In this document: positions 7,812 to 18,144 of the stretch, piece after piece | Position numbering within the stretch: position 1 is the first letter of the stretch | How the letters are laid out: each line of letters starts with the position of its first letter | Source: Alistipes sp. | GTDB taxonomy: Bacteria > Bacteroidota > Bacteroidia > Bacteroidales > Rikenellaceae | Length of the DNA stretch: 63,437 nucleotides | Direction: 5' to 3' | Assembly (NCBI GenBank): GCA_022511295.1 | Contig: JAFLRT010000002.1 | Coordinates: 1 to 63,437, forward strand | The notes under the pieces: generated by a model | Databases searched by the model: none | Told to the model about the DNA's origin: nothing | The model's input: the letters and a program-made list of their open reading frames with translations, nothing else | Program-made: the position numbers and the translations under genes

Positions 7812-10800
7812 GTGCGCAAAGTTATAAAAATATTGGTAAATATAGTGTCGGCGGTTGTGCTGCTGGTATTAATTTTACCTATGATTGTCTCTATACTGCT
7901 CGATATACCGGCAGTACAGAACTATGTTGTGCACAAGGCTGCCGACTATGCATCCAAACGTCTCGAAACGCGCGTCAGCATCGACAGGGTAGATATCGGT
8001 CTCTTTAACAGAATCAGCGTATATGGATTGTATGTAGAGGACTACCAGCGCGATACGCTTCTTTATGCCGGTCGTGCAAAGGCCCTTGTAACCAATCTCG
8101 GCGTATTCAGCAACACTTTCGGATTCAGTTACGGAGATGTGGAAGATGCCAAACTGTATATTCGTGAGACGCCCGACGGTCAAACGAATATCAAGCAGAT
8201 TGTAGACCGCCTGAGCAAACGCAAAGGCAAGGGTAATTTCCGTATGACGATGAAGCGTGTCGATGTCAGCAATATGGAGCTGCGCATCGAACGCCTTAAG
8301 CACCGCAATCCCGAGTTCGGTGTCGATTACGGCAATATGCGATTGTTAGATATACACGGCCGTGTTGACAGCCTTTCGATACACGGCAGTGCTGTCAGCG
8401 GCCGTGTACAGAATATCTCGTTCAGAGAGAGGAGCGGTTTTGAGGCCGAGTCCGTGAGCGGCTGCTTCATGGTCGATAAGGGGACGGTTACGCTTGCCGA
8501 TGCACGGGTGCGTGCCGGTGCGTCGGATTTGTTTATCGACAGACTTCAGCTTGCCGGAGCCGATTGGACTGAATACAGCGACTTTATTCACAAGATAAAT
8601 ATCTCGGCTGTGGTGCATGGAGGTTATCTCACCTCGGAGGATGTCGGCTATTTTGCACCCGCGCTGCGGCACTGGGATATGCATTTGTCGCAACTCGATG
8701 TTGCATTTGACGGTACGGTCGATAATTTCAGCGGCAATGTATCCGATATTGTTGTCAATAGTCAAACGCGTTTGAGCGCCGATATCAGCGCCCGGGGACT
8801 TCCGGCTGTTGCACAAACGGAGTTTGTCGTGGATTTGCACAGCCTCACAACAAACGCTTCCGAGGTGCGGAATCTGGCTATGGATATAGCGAATGCGAAG
8901 TTTCCTGATAAGGTTGCCGATATTCTTGGACGTTGCGGGCATATATCGCTTAACGGACTCTTTGCGGGTCGCATATCGTCGTTCCGCACGCACGGCAATC
9001 TCGGAACGGACGTGGGCAGCGTAGGCTTCAATGCCGTTATGCAGCCCTCGGCCGGACGGCGCAAGGCGTTGGGCGCAACACTCTCATCGCGCAATCTCGA
9101 TATAGGCAAACTGCTCGACAACAAGAGTATCGGCAATGCCGACTTTGTCGTAATGGCCGACGGCACATTTGCGAAAGGGAGTTATGATATGAATGTCAAT
9201 GGCAATGTATCTCATATTGTCTTTGGCGGTTATGATTATCGTGATATATCTGTTGACGGCAATGTCGCGGATGGCGATGTAAGCGGCAGGGCGAGCATTG
9301 ATGACCCCGCTCTGAAGTTCGATTTGATGGCGGATGTGGGTTTTGGCGGCGAGATACCGACCTATGATATGACTATGGAGCTGCACCGTGCCGATTTGAA
9401 GGCGCTGGGCATAAACAGACGCGACTCTGTGTCGCTGCTCTCGGCGAGTGTGGGTCTCAATGCCGAGGGTCGTATTCCTGATGAGATTAACGGCGAATTG
9501 AGTATAGCCAATGCGAAGTATGTATACGACAGCAACGAGATTTCCTCCGAACTTATGAGGGTCAGGGTCTCGAGCAACGAGGACTTGCGCAGTATAAAAC
9601 TCAACTCAAACTTTGCGGATATCGTATTCGACAGCCGTAACGATTACAGCGACGTGTGGCTCTATATCAAGAAGATTATCAGCATCTATCTGCCTGTACT
9701 GTACTCCGACGGCCGCGCTGTCGCCGATACGGAGTGCCACAAACATTCCGAACACGATGAGTATGAAGGCCACCGCTACTCGTCGCTCTCTGTTCTTACA
9801 AAGGATTTCAACCCCATAGCGGATGCGCTTTCGCGCGGTTTGCAGATTGCCGACAGCTCCAGAGTGGATATGCTGCTCGACCCTGTGTGCGACAAATTCA
9901 GAATGAGGGCGAAGAGCGACTATGTAGAGCGCAACCGTATGCTGGTGATGTCGTTGAAGGTCAATGTGTCGAATGATGCGGAGTCGCTTACGGCCAACGT
10001 AAGCGCCGATGACCTCTACCTCGGATTTCTCCACCTGCCGTATCTGAAGGTTCGCGGCAGCGCCAACAATAACAATATAGACGTATCGGGTAGTTTCAGC
10101 GATGATAAAGATGAGTTCTCCGGCAAGATAGGTGTGTTGGCACACCTGCGCCGCAACCCCGTAACGAAACAGGGCGGTGTGGACCTTACCTTTGCGCCAT
10201 CGTATGTCAAACTGGGAAAAGAGCGTTGGAATATCGATGCAAAGAAGATATCTGCCGACTCGGCTCGTATCGTTGTGGACGGTTTCGCCATAAGCAATGC
10301 CGGTCAGGCTCTTACAGTTGATGGTGTTGCATCGCGCAGCCGCAGAGATTCGCTTACTTTGCGTCTGAAACAGTTCGAGATATCGCCTATTACGCAGGTT
10401 GCAAACAGTGTCGGTTATGATATTAAGGGACGGACCGACGGCTTTGCCACTGTCAAGTCGGCACTTAAAGGCAGTATGATAACGGCTGATATACGTGTGG
10501 ACAGCATAGATGTCAATTCCATTCCCGTCAAGGCATTGCATCTCGGCTCTGACTGGGATTTCAACAGCAATCGCGCACGTATCGCCGTCTCTACGGTCGC
10601 CGGCAGAGATACCATTCTGCGAGGATATTTCGACCCGTCGAATGTGCGCTACCTGGTCAGAATGGATACCGACAGCCTCGATGTAGCCCTTATCAATCCG
10701 GTGCTGCAAGGTGTTATATCCAATACGCGCGGCGTGGCTGAGACCCATTTGGTGCTTGACGGCGTAAAGCGTGAGGCTCACCTCAACGGCGATATAGCGG

Positions 10801-12437
10801 TCCGCGATATGAGTACCAAGATTGACTATACGGGTGTAACCTACTCCGTGCCTGAGACAGTCCGTATCAATGTAAATGACAACCGTTTCAATGTCGCTTC
10901 GGCAAGGGTGGTGGACCCCGAGGGCAATGGTGGCGATATGTCATTCGACCTGAATATGAATCACCTCTCCAATATAGCATACGAGTTGAAGGTCGCACCG
11001 GAAAAGATGATGGTGCTTAACACCACGCAAAACAATAACGACTATTTCTACGGTAAGGTTTACGCGAGCGGCAGGGCGACAATCAAGGGCGACAAGAGCG
11101 GTGTGAATATGGATATCACGGCTACGACCGACGACAATTCAGAGTTCTTCCTCCCGCTGTCCAATTCGTCCGATATCTCTATGGCCGACTTCGTAACCTT
11201 CGAGCAGGGTGTCAAACCCGATACGACCGATGTGCGTTTCATGAAGAAGATGCAGTTCGAGCGTCGCCGAAAGGGTAAGACAGATGCGGGAGATATGGAT
11301 ATAAAGATGACTATCAATATACAGCCCAACGTAATGTGCCAACTTGTCATCGACCCGACGGTGGGGGATATCATCAAAGGTCGCGGCGAGGGTACGCTCA
11401 ATATCGAGGTGAATCCCAAGGCCAATATCTTCACATTGCAGGGTACGGTAACTATTGTCGAGGGCAGTTACCTCTTTACGCTGCAAAACATAATCAATAA
11501 AAAGTTTATTATCGACGAGGGTTCCACGATAACGTGGACCGGCGACCCGTTGGATGCCATGCTCGATATAAAGGCTGTGTATAAGGTCAAGGCGTCGCTG
11601 CAACCTCTGCTTGTGGGCAGTGTGCAGTCGTCCAATGTGCCGTTGCGAGCCGTGCCGGTGGATTGTATCATCAATTTGAATGACCACCTATCCAAACCTA
11701 CGGTAACGTTCGATGTGGAGGTGCCGAATGCCGACCCCGACGTGCAGTCGCTTGTCGCAAATGCACTCAGCACACCCGAGAGCAAGTCGCAGCAATTCCT
11801 CTACCTCCTTGTGGCCAACAGTTTTATCTCCGAGGCGGCGAGCAGTTCGGCCAACAGTCTGGGTGTTACGGCTACGGCGGCCTCGGCGACGGGCTTCGAA
11901 CTTCTGTCGAATCAACTCAGCAACTGGCTGTCGGCCGACAACTACAATATCGTTATCCGTTACCGACCCAAGACAGAACTTACGAGCGATGAACTTGACT
12001 TCGGTTTCTCGACCGGTCTGGTGGATAACCGCCTGCTGTTGGAGGTTGAGGGCAACTACCTTGTCGACCGCAATATGGCTGTCAACTCCAACTCCAATCT
12101 TATGGGTGAAGCCTATTTGACGTGGCTTATAGACCGTGCCGGCAACTTGCGTCTGCGCGGATTTACGCATACCATCGACCGTTTCGACGAGAACCAGGGT
12201 CTGCAGGAGACGGGTATAGGTATATACTATAAAGAGAGTTTTAATAATTTGAGCGACTTGAGCAAGAGGGTTCGTGAGCGTATCGCCGAGGGTCGCCGCC
12301 GCCGTGCCGAGAGCCGTGAGGAGCGCCGCCGCCGACGCGAGGAGAAGGCGCAGCAACAATCGCAGGAGCAATCGCAGTTGCCGGAACCTGAATCTGTAAA
12401 GGATGCCGATGTAGATGGGACAGAAGTTGTGAATTAG
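7812..12437 (+). CDS. tamB: Translocation/assembly module TamB-like (DUF490) protein
   Basis: 1541 aa; N-terminal TM helix; long AsmA/TamB-like repeats; C-terminal TamB domain (VPLRAVPVDCIINLNDHLSKPTVTFDVEVPNADPDVQSLV). GTG start. Confidence 0.88.
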   Translation: MRKVIKILVNIVSAVVLLVLILPMIVSILLDIPAVQNYVVHKAADYASKRLETRVSIDRVDIGLFNRISVYGLYVEDYQRDTLLYAGRAKALVTNLGVFSNTFGFSYGDVEDAKLYIRETPDGQTNIKQIVDRLSKRKGKGNFRMTMKRVDVSNMELRIERLKHRNPEFGVDYGNMRLLDIHGRVDSLSIHGSAVSGRVQNISFRERSGFEAESVSGCFMVDKGTVTLADARVRAGASDLFIDRLQLAGADWTEYSDFIHKINISAVVHGGYLTSEDVGYFAPALRHWDMHLSQLDVAFDGTVDNFSGNVSDIVVNSQTRLSADISARGLPAVAQTEFVVDLHSLTTNASEVRNLAMDIANAKFPDKVADILGRCGHISLNGLFAGRISSFRTHGNLGTDVGSVGFNAVMQPSAGRRKALGATLSSRNLDIGKLLDNKSIGNADFVVMADGTFAKGSYDMNVNGNVSHIVFGGYDYRDISVDGNVADGDVSGRASIDDPALKFDLMADVGFGGEIPTYDMTMELHRADLKALGINRRDSVSLLSASVGLNAEGRIPDEINGELSIANAKYVYDSNEISSELMRVRVSSNEDLRSIKLNSNFADIVFDSRNDYSDVWLYIKKIISIYLPVLYSDGRAVADTECHKHSEHDEYEGHRYSSLSVLTKDFNPIADALSRGLQIADSSRVDMLLDPVCDKFRMRAKSDYVERNRMLVMSLKVNVSNDAESLTANVSADDLYLGFLHLPYLKVRGSANNNNIDVSGSFSDDKDEFSGKIGVLAHLRRNPVTKQGGVDLTFAPSYVKLGKERWNIDAKKISADSARIVVDGFAISNAGQALTVDGVASRSRRDSLTLRLKQFEISPITQVANSVGYDIKGRTDGFATVKSALKGSMITADIRVDSIDVNSIPVKALHLGSDWDFNSNRARIAVSTVAGRDTILRGYFDPSNVRYLVRMDTDSLDVALINPVLQGVISNTRGVAETHLVLDGVKREAHLNGDIAVRDMSTKIDYTGVTYSVPETVRINVNDNRFNVASARVVDPEGNGGDMSFDLNMNHLSNIAYELKVAPEKMMVLNTTQNNNDYFYGKVYASGRATIKGDKSGVNMDITATTDDNSEFFLPLSNSSDISMADFVTFEQGVKPDTTDVRFMKKMQFERRRKGKTDAGDMDIKMTINIQPNVMCQLVIDPTVGDIIKGRGEGTLNIEVNPKANIFTLQGTVTIVEGSYLFTLQNIINKKFIIDEGSTITWTGDPLDAMLDIKAVYKVKASLQPLLVGSVQSSNVPLRAVPVDCIINLNDHLSKPTVTFDVEVPNADPDVQSLVANALSTPESKSQQFLYLLVANSFISEAASSSANSLGVTATAASATGFELLSNQLSNWLSADNYNIVIRYRPKTELTSDELDFGFSTGLVDNRLLLEVEGNYLVDRNMAVNSNSNLMGEAYLTWLIDRAGNLRLRGFTHTIDRFDENQGLQETGIGIYYKESFNNLSDLSKRVRERIAEGRRRRAESREERRRRREEKAQQQSQEQSQLPEPESVKDADVDGTEVVN

Positions 12438-12528
12438 TTGTGAGTCAGGTGCGATTGGCTGTGAATTATAAGTGAAAAAGGGTGAAAACAGACAAATAAT
12501 AACAAAAACTTAAATAAAAATTACAATT

Positions 12529-13194
12529 ATGGTACATTTATTAGCAGCGGCAGCCGATGAGGCTGTCAAGACAATGAGTTTGTGGGAACTGTTCCGTAAC
12601 GGAGGCTGGCTTATGTGGGTTCTGCTGGTTCTTGGCGGTCTTACGATTTTCATCTTTGTGGAGCGTTTTGTCGCTATACGCAAGGCATCGGGTCTGGACA
12701 TCAACTTTATGAACCGTATCCGCGACTATATCTCGGAGGGTAATATCGAAGCGGCCATCGACCTCTGCAAGAAGACTGACAGACCGGTAGCGCGTATGGT
12801 CGAGAAGGGTATAGAGCGTCTGGGACGTCCCATGAGCGATGTTCAGACGGCTATTGAGAATGTAGCCAATCTCGAGGTGTCGAAACTCGAGAACGGTCTT
12901 CCGTTCCTGGCGACCATTGCCGGCGGCGCGCCGATGATAGGTTTCCTCGGTACGGTTATAGGTATGGTTCGCACGTTTATGGATATGGCGGCCGGCGGCG
13001 GTGTAGTCGATATGGCTGTTCTCTCCAATGGTATGTATATAGCGATGGTTACGACTGTCGGCGGTCTTATCGTAGGTATTCCCGCCTACTTCGGTTACAA
13101 CTACCTTGTAGCACGCATCGAAAAACTCGTATTCCGCATGGAGGCCAACTCCATAGCCTTTATGGATATATTGAATCAACCAGTCAAAAAGTAG
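12529..13194 (+). CDS. exbB: MotA/TolQ/ExbB proton-channel family protein
   Basis: 221 aa; GGAPMIGFLGTVIGMVRTF motif. Confidence 0.92.
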   Translation: MVHLLAAAADEAVKTMSLWELFRNGGWLMWVLLVLGGLTIFIFVERFVAIRKASGLDINFMNRIRDYISEGNIEAAIDLCKKTDRPVARMVEKGIERLGRPMSDVQTAIENVANLEVSKLENGLPFLATIAGGAPMIGFLGTVIGMVRTFMDMAAGGGVVDMAVLSNGMYIAMVTTVGGLIVGIPAYFGYNYLVARIEKLVFRMEANSIAFMDILNQPVKK

Positions 13195-13198
13195 TATT

Positions 13199-13612
13199 AT
13201 GGCAATCAAACATGGTTCGAAGGTCGATAAGTCATTCTCATCATCGGCTATGACAGACCTGATGTTTCTGCTGCTGATATTTATGATTTTGGCCACAACG
13301 CTTATCAACAATCCCAATGCGTTGAGGCTGCTGCTGCCCAAGAGTGCCAACAAGGTGCAGCAGGACAGCAACAGAACGACGGTGTCGATACAGCACGATA
13401 TCGAGAACAACAGTTACAACTACTATGTCAATGGTAAGCCGGTAAGCGGTATAAATGAAGTTGAGGAGGAACTTCACAGACTCCTCGACGGAGAGAGTGA
13501 ACCTACCGTGTCGTTGCAGTGCGACAAGAGTGCTGCCTTGGACGAGGTGGTGAAGGTGATGAATATCGCCAAGGATAACGATTATAAACTTATACTTGAT
13601 ACGCAGCCTTGA
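13199..13612 (+). CDS. exbD: ExbD/TolR biopolymer transport protein
   Basis: 137 aa; SAMTDLMFLLLIFMILATTL TM helix with the conserved Asp. Confidence 0.92.
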   Translation: MAIKHGSKVDKSFSSSAMTDLMFLLLIFMILATTLINNPNALRLLLPKSANKVQQDSNRTTVSIQHDIENNSYNYYVNGKPVSGINEVEEELHRLLDGESEPTVSLQCDKSAALDEVVKVMNIAKDNDYKLILDTQP

Positions 13613-13630
13613 TACTGCACATTTGTAGCG

Positions 13631-14359
13631 ATGCAATATTACGACCCAAATGACAAGCGACCCTTTATAGGGGCGGCCGTTGCAGCAGCACTATATGCAG
13701 TGTGTGTTGCGATAGTCTTTGTTTTCGTTGAGTTCCGTTCTGTTGTCGAGCGACGTATATCCAACGCCGTTGAGTTGGATTTCATCGAGCAGGAACTGCC
13801 CGAGCCGGATGTTAAACCCGAGGAGCAGACGACAGAGGAGTCGCACGCTCCGCTGCCGAAGGAGGATGTCGTCGAGCCTGTCAAGCACGAGAACTATGCT
13901 CTCGAAAATAATGACCGGCAGGTTACGGGCAAGGATGAGACTACCCAGACACTTAATCCGAAAGCCAGTTTTGCTATGCCGAAGACCGGTGCGGACGAGC
14001 CTGAGGATGCGGGCAACCCCTATGCTCCGGAGGGCGATGACAACTCGGCGCAGGGAGATGGAGACGGTCTTAAATCGGTAGGCACCGGCGAACTCGATAA
14101 GGGTCTTGAGGGGCGCGGAATAGAAGGCGCATTGCCCAGACCGGTAGCGCCCGGCAACAAAGAAGGCAAGGTGCTTATCCGCGTAACCGTCAATGCCGAA
14201 GGCAAGGTAACCAATGCTGTATTTGTTGGCAAAGGCTCAACTCTGCAAGACAGCGAATATATAAAATCGTCGACAGATGCGGCGAAGAAGACTCGCTTCA
14301 AGAAGAAAGAAGACTTTGAACAGGAAGGAATCATAACCTACATTTACAAACTTAAATGA
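13631..14359 (+). CDS. tonB: TonB-like energy transducer
   Basis: 242 aa; N-terminal TM, Pro/Glu-rich linker, C-terminal GKVLIRVTVNAEGKVTNAVFV. Confidence 0.82.
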   Translation: MQYYDPNDKRPFIGAAVAAALYAVCVAIVFVFVEFRSVVERRISNAVELDFIEQELPEPDVKPEEQTTEESHAPLPKEDVVEPVKHENYALENNDRQVTGKDETTQTLNPKASFAMPKTGADEPEDAGNPYAPEGDDNSAQGDGDGLKSVGTGELDKGLEGRGIEGALPRPVAPGNKEGKVLIRVTVNAEGKVTNAVFVGKGSTLQDSEYIKSSTDAAKKTRFKKKEDFEQEGIITYIYKLK

Positions 14360-14766
14360 TGAAATCGGGCAGAATAATATTGATGATAATGCTGCTGCTT
14401 GCGGCGCCTCTTTCGATTAGGAGTGCCACACGCGGAGGAGGTCATATTAAATTCAAGAGGACGGTTTGCAATATGGGGGATATACCGCGTCGCGGCGGTG
14501 ATATCTCTGCGGATTTCGAGTTTGAGAATGACGGCGATGAGCCGATAGTGATAACACGTGTTACGACGTCGTGTACCTGTGTCAAAGCCGATTTCTCACG
14601 CCGTCCCGTGAAGGTTAACGGCAAGGGCGTGGTGCGTGTTACCTATGAGCCGCACAAGATGTCTCCGGGCAACTTCTACAAGACCGTGCAGGTGCACTTC
14701 AAATCCTCGGGACGGCAGCAGAACGCCATCCTCGTTATGCAGGGCAACTCGGTGGATAACAGATAG
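14356..14766 (+). CDS. DUF1573 domain-containing protein
   Basis: 136 aa; FKRTVCNMGDIPRRGGDISADFEFENDGDEPIVITRVTTSCTCVKADF; ATGATG overlap with the upstream gene. Confidence 0.85.
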   Translation: MMKSGRIILMIMLLLAAPLSIRSATRGGGHIKFKRTVCNMGDIPRRGGDISADFEFENDGDEPIVITRVTTSCTCVKADFSRRPVKVNGKGVVRVTYEPHKMSPGNFYKTVQVHFKSSGRQQNAILVMQGNSVDNR

Positions 14767-14771
14767 CGGAT

Positions 14772-14822
14772 AAATGCACCTCTTTGAGGTGCTGCGCCGC
14801 CCTAAAGGGGCGGAGGGCGGCA
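14772..14822 (+). repeat. Family-B REP-like element
   Basis: AAATGCACCTCTTTGAGGTGCTGCGCCGCCCTAAAGGGGCGGAGGGCGGC; inverted relative at 51881-51935. Confidence 0.75.
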
Positions 14823-14861
14823 CAATAAACAGGCATCATTACCATAAAACGGAAATTATGA

Positions 14862-14895
14862 AATAGGGAGAGAAGCAACTGCTTCTCTCCCTATT
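14862..14895. terminator. Bidirectional terminator between convergent genes
   Basis: AATAGGGAGAGAAGC-AACT-GCTTCTCTCCCTATT perfect 15-bp stem. Confidence 0.85.
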
Positions 14896-14932
14896 CTTAC
14901 TCTAATTAGCGGTAAATTTCGGGTTATTGCCC

Positions 14933-15889
14933 CTATATTACAAGAAACAGAGCGTAGCATACTACGCTTGCCATTGCGCATACGGCACGAACATAAGGAT
15001 TGCGTATGCGAAGCATAAGAACCGACAGCAACGCCGCTCCGAATCCGAACTTCAGGAGTAAAGTTATCTTCGGGTCGTCATATATGTAGACCGACTCGTG
15101 GAAGCACGCCACGTCGGCTATGCACAGTACAATGAAATTGAACAGGTTGCTGCCGACGATATTTCCTATCGCTATATTGTAATTTTTAATTCTGAACAGC
15201 GCTATGGTGGACGACACTTCCGGCAGCGATGTTGCGACGCCGAGCAGCAGCGCTCCGGCAAGACCCGCTCCTATGGAGAACTCCTTCGCTACCGCATCGG
15301 TTATGTAAGTCATAACGATGCTTAATACGATTATGGCTATGGACGAGGCGATAAAACGCAATATGATACCTTTCTGAGAGAGTGTTACCGGCGTATTGTC
15401 ATCTGTGTCCGGCTCTGACTGCTCACCCGACAGGTGTCTTACGGCTATAATATACAGAACGGCGATTATGGGTGTAATAATCTTTATTGACGATATCTCC
15501 GGACCGAGCAACTCAAAATAATCGAGGAGTATAATGCCATATATAAATATAAGGTATGCCGCTACGCGGATGTTGCCCTTGTCGAATCTCGTGCGGCCGA
15601 CATGACGTATAGCCGCCAGCGTACACAGCGAGAGTATAGCGATATTAAATAGGTTGCTGCCGAGGATATTTCCCAGACATAGCGACGGTTTGTGCAGCGC
15701 GACGGTAGCCGACAGACTTGTAAAAAGTTCGGGCAGCGACGTTACGGCAGACAGCAGCACACCGCCGAGAAAGGCTCCCGAAAGGCGTGTCGTGCGGTCG
15801 AGAAGGTCGATGTATCGCGAAGCGAGAATCGAAGCCCATACCACCGAAGCGGCAACAGCCAAATATGCTATTATGAGGACTATTTGCAT
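14933..15889 (-). CDS. Sodium/calcium exchanger (CaCA) family protein
   Basis: Internal ATG gives MQIVLIIAYLAVAASVVWAS; two alpha repeats (SAVTSLPELFTSLSA / GVATSLPEVSSTIALF) with GNxxGSNLFN. Confidence 0.88.
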   Translation of the reverse strand: MQIVLIIAYLAVAASVVWASILASRYIDLLDRTTRLSGAFLGGVLLSAVTSLPELFTSLSATVALHKPSLCLGNILGSNLFNIAILSLCTLAAIRHVGRTRFDKGNIRVAAYLIFIYGIILLDYFELLGPEISSIKIITPIIAVLYIIAVRHLSGEQSEPDTDDNTPVTLSQKGIILRFIASSIAIIVLSIVMTYITDAVAKEFSIGAGLAGALLLGVATSLPEVSSTIALFRIKNYNIAIGNIVGSNLFNFIVLCIADVACFHESVYIYDDPKITLLLKFGFGAALLSVLMLRIRNPYVRAVCAMASVVCYALFLVI

Positions 15890-16275
15890 CCTTCGATTGC
15901 TTTGTCGATGCAGGCTTTGATTTTGGGTGCGGGGTCTTCCCACCCATCGGGTTTTATCACCTTGCCGTCTTTTGGGTTGTAGTGAGGTTTGCCGTCAGGC
16001 CATAGTTTTGCCATATTGGCCTGCTGCACGATATCGAACAGTTCGTCGGGTTCGAGACCCATCTCGACCATCGTTCCGAGAGCGAAGTACATAAGGTCTA
16101 TCATGGCGTCGGCCTGCTCGTATATATTGTCTGCGATGAGAAATTCGGCCACCTCCTCGTTCATCCATTTCGCACGGCTCAAGGCGCGTTTCTTCTCAAT
16201 CATTTGCGGCTTTTCCGCTACGGGGTGTCCGAACTTCAACTGAAATTCACGAACATCGTTCCACTCTTTCTTCAT
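15880..16275 (-). CDS. MazG-like nucleotide pyrophosphohydrolase family protein
   Basis: 131 aa; EEVAEFLIADNIYEQADAMIDLMYFALGTMVEMG; overlaps the next gene by 10 nt. Confidence 0.75.
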   Translation of the reverse strand: MKKEWNDVREFQLKFGHPVAEKPQMIEKKRALSRAKWMNEEVAEFLIADNIYEQADAMIDLMYFALGTMVEMGLEPDELFDIVQQANMAKLWPDGKPHYNPKDGKVIKPDGWEDPAPKIKACIDKAIEGCK

Positions 16276-16349
16276 GGTCTCATTTTTTTCTCTTTTGCAA
16301 AGATATGAAAAAAAGATTAGTTTCGGGTCGGGAATAGCAAATTATGTCG

Positions 16350-16357
16350 TATATTTG
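16350..16357 (+). promoter_or_regulatory. -7 box (TATATTTG) upstream of engB
   Basis: GTCGTATATTTGTGCGACG, about 46 nt upstream of ATG 16403. Confidence 0.4.
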
Positions 16358-16402
16358 TGCGACGCAGGCCGTCTGCAAGGGCGGTGTATAAATTTGGTTG
16401 GT

Positions 16403-16999
16403 ATGCAGATTCGTAAGGCGGAGTTCAAATGCAGTTCCGGGGCTGTATCGCAGGTGCCGAAGGATGCACTTAGGGATATCGCCTTTATCGGTCGCAGCAA
16501 TGTGGGCAAGTCGTCGCTTATCAATATGCTCACCTCGCACAAAGGACTCGCCAAGGTATCGGGTACGCCGGGCAAGACGAGACTTATAAACCATTTTCTT
16601 ATAGATGAGTCGTGGTATCTGGTCGATTTGCCGGGTTATGGTTATGCCCGCACGTCAAAGAGCGAGCGCGAGGGCTTTTCAAAACTTATTTTGGACTATG
16701 TTCTGCGCTGCGAGAAGTTGCATATGCTCTTTGTGCTGGTAGATTCGCGTCTTGAACCACAAAAGATTGACCTGCGTTTTATCGAGATGTTGGGTGAAAA
16801 CGGAGTACCTTTCGGCATTATATTCACCAAGGCCGACAAACTATCCGCCTCGCAACTGCGCCGCAGTATAGAGCGCTACCGCACAGTGCTTGGCGAGCAG
16901 TGGGAGAGCCTGCCCGAGATGTTTGTCTCGTCGGGCGCAGACGGTCGCGGCCGCGAGGAGATACTCGACTATATAGCAAAATGTTTAATTGAATGTTGA
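16403..16999 (+). CDS. engB: Ribosome biogenesis GTP-binding protein EngB/YsxC
   Basis: Internal ATG MQIRKAEFKCSSG; IAFIGRSNVGKSSLINML; DLPGYGYA; FTKADKL. Confidence 0.93.
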   Translation: MQIRKAEFKCSSGAVSQVPKDALRDIAFIGRSNVGKSSLINMLTSHKGLAKVSGTPGKTRLINHFLIDESWYLVDLPGYGYARTSKSEREGFSKLILDYVLRCEKLHMLFVLVDSRLEPQKIDLRFIEMLGENGVPFGIIFTKADKLSASQLRRSIERYRTVLGEQWESLPEMFVSSGADGRGREEILDYIAKCLIEC

Positions 17000-17041
17000 A
17001 ACATCGGCCCGTAATGCCGATGTTTTTTTGTAGATAAGACT

Positions 17042-17049
17042 TATATTTG
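17042..17049 (+). promoter_or_regulatory. -7 box (TATATTTG) for prs
   Basis: ACTTATATTTGCATAAC about 23 nt upstream of the ATG. Confidence 0.5.
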
Positions 17050-17071
17050 CATAACAAAAACTGCTCGCAAT

Positions 17072-18013
17072 ATGGCAATCCACAAAATCAAGTTTTTTGC
17101 AGGTCGCGGTTCACGTTACCTGGCTGAAAAAATCGCTAATATCTACGGCACGAAACTCGGCAACAGCGATGTGCTTGAGTTCAGCGACGGAGAGTTCCAA
17201 CCCTGTTACAATGAGTCCATTCGCGGATGTACGGTCTTCATCGTGCAGTCTACATTCCCGCCCTCGGACAACCTTATGGAACTGCTGATGATGATTGACG
17301 CTGCACGTCGTGCCTCGGCGTATAAGGTGATAGCCGTCATTCCATACTTCGGCTGGGCGCGTCAGGACCGCAAGGACCGTCCACGTGTACCTATCACTGC
17401 CAAACTTGTAGCCAATATGCTTGTTGCGGCAGGTGTGGACCGCGTTATCACTATGGATATACACGCCGACCAGATACAGGGCTTCTTCGATGTACCGGTA
17501 GACTCGCTCTATGCCAGCGGAATATTCATTCCCTATATCAAGAGCCTCGGTATTGACAACCTCTCGATAGCGGCTCCGGATATGGGCGGTGCAAAGCGTG
17601 CCGGCACCTATGCCAAGATGTTGCAGACGCCTGTTATCATCTCGCATAAGGAGCGCGCTAAGGCAAATGTCGTAGGCAGTATGACGGCGATAGGCGAGGT
17701 CGAGGGTCGAAATATAATTATCGTCGATGATATGATTGATACCGCAGGCACGATATGTATGGCGGCCAATATGCTTATGGAGCGCGGAGCGCTCAGCGTG
17801 CGTGCAGCCATCTCGCACCCCGTGCTTTCGGGCAAGGCCTATGAGCGTATCAATGAGAGTGCCTTGCAGCAGGTGATAGTAACCGATACCATACCGCTCA
17901 ACCCCAACGAAGACCTGCACAAGTTCGAGGTGTTGTCTGTGGCAGAACTCTTTGCAGACGTTATAGAACGTATACATAATTATAAGGAGATATCCTCTAT
18001 ATTTTTTAAGTAA
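17072..18013 (+). CDS. prs: Ribose-phosphate pyrophosphokinase
   Basis: 313 aa; GRGSRYLAEKIA; RQDRKDRPRVPITAKLVANML; IIIVDDMIDTAGTI PRPP loop. Confidence 0.95.
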   Translation: MAIHKIKFFAGRGSRYLAEKIANIYGTKLGNSDVLEFSDGEFQPCYNESIRGCTVFIVQSTFPPSDNLMELLMMIDAARRASAYKVIAVIPYFGWARQDRKDRPRVPITAKLVANMLVAAGVDRVITMDIHADQIQGFFDVPVDSLYASGIFIPYIKSLGIDNLSIAAPDMGGAKRAGTYAKMLQTPVIISHKERAKANVVGSMTAIGEVEGRNIIIVDDMIDTAGTICMAANMLMERGALSVRAAISHPVLSGKAYERINESALQQVIVTDTIPLNPNEDLHKFEVLSVAELFADVIERIHNYKEISSIFFK

Positions 18014-18018
18014 ATCTT

Positions 18019-18062
18019 CGTAGCGCCGAGGCTGCGGCGCGAACATCGCTTCGCGATGCATC
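18019..18062 (-). repeat. Family-A REP-like element (inverted orientation)
   Basis: Reverse complement GCATCGCGAAGCGATGTTCGCGCCGCAGCCTCGGCGCTACG. Confidence 0.85.
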
Positions 18063-18144
18063 ATTACACTCATTAGGGAGAAAATGCTACTGATTCTCTC
18101 CCTAATCCCTATCTAAAAAGCGCCATTTTTGGCATCATTACCAA

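Noticed and set aside
17111-18073. 320-aa minus ORF over prs beginning MSVMMHREAMFAPQPRRYED
   Set aside because: Its start lies in the family-A repeat and the remainder is antisense to prs.
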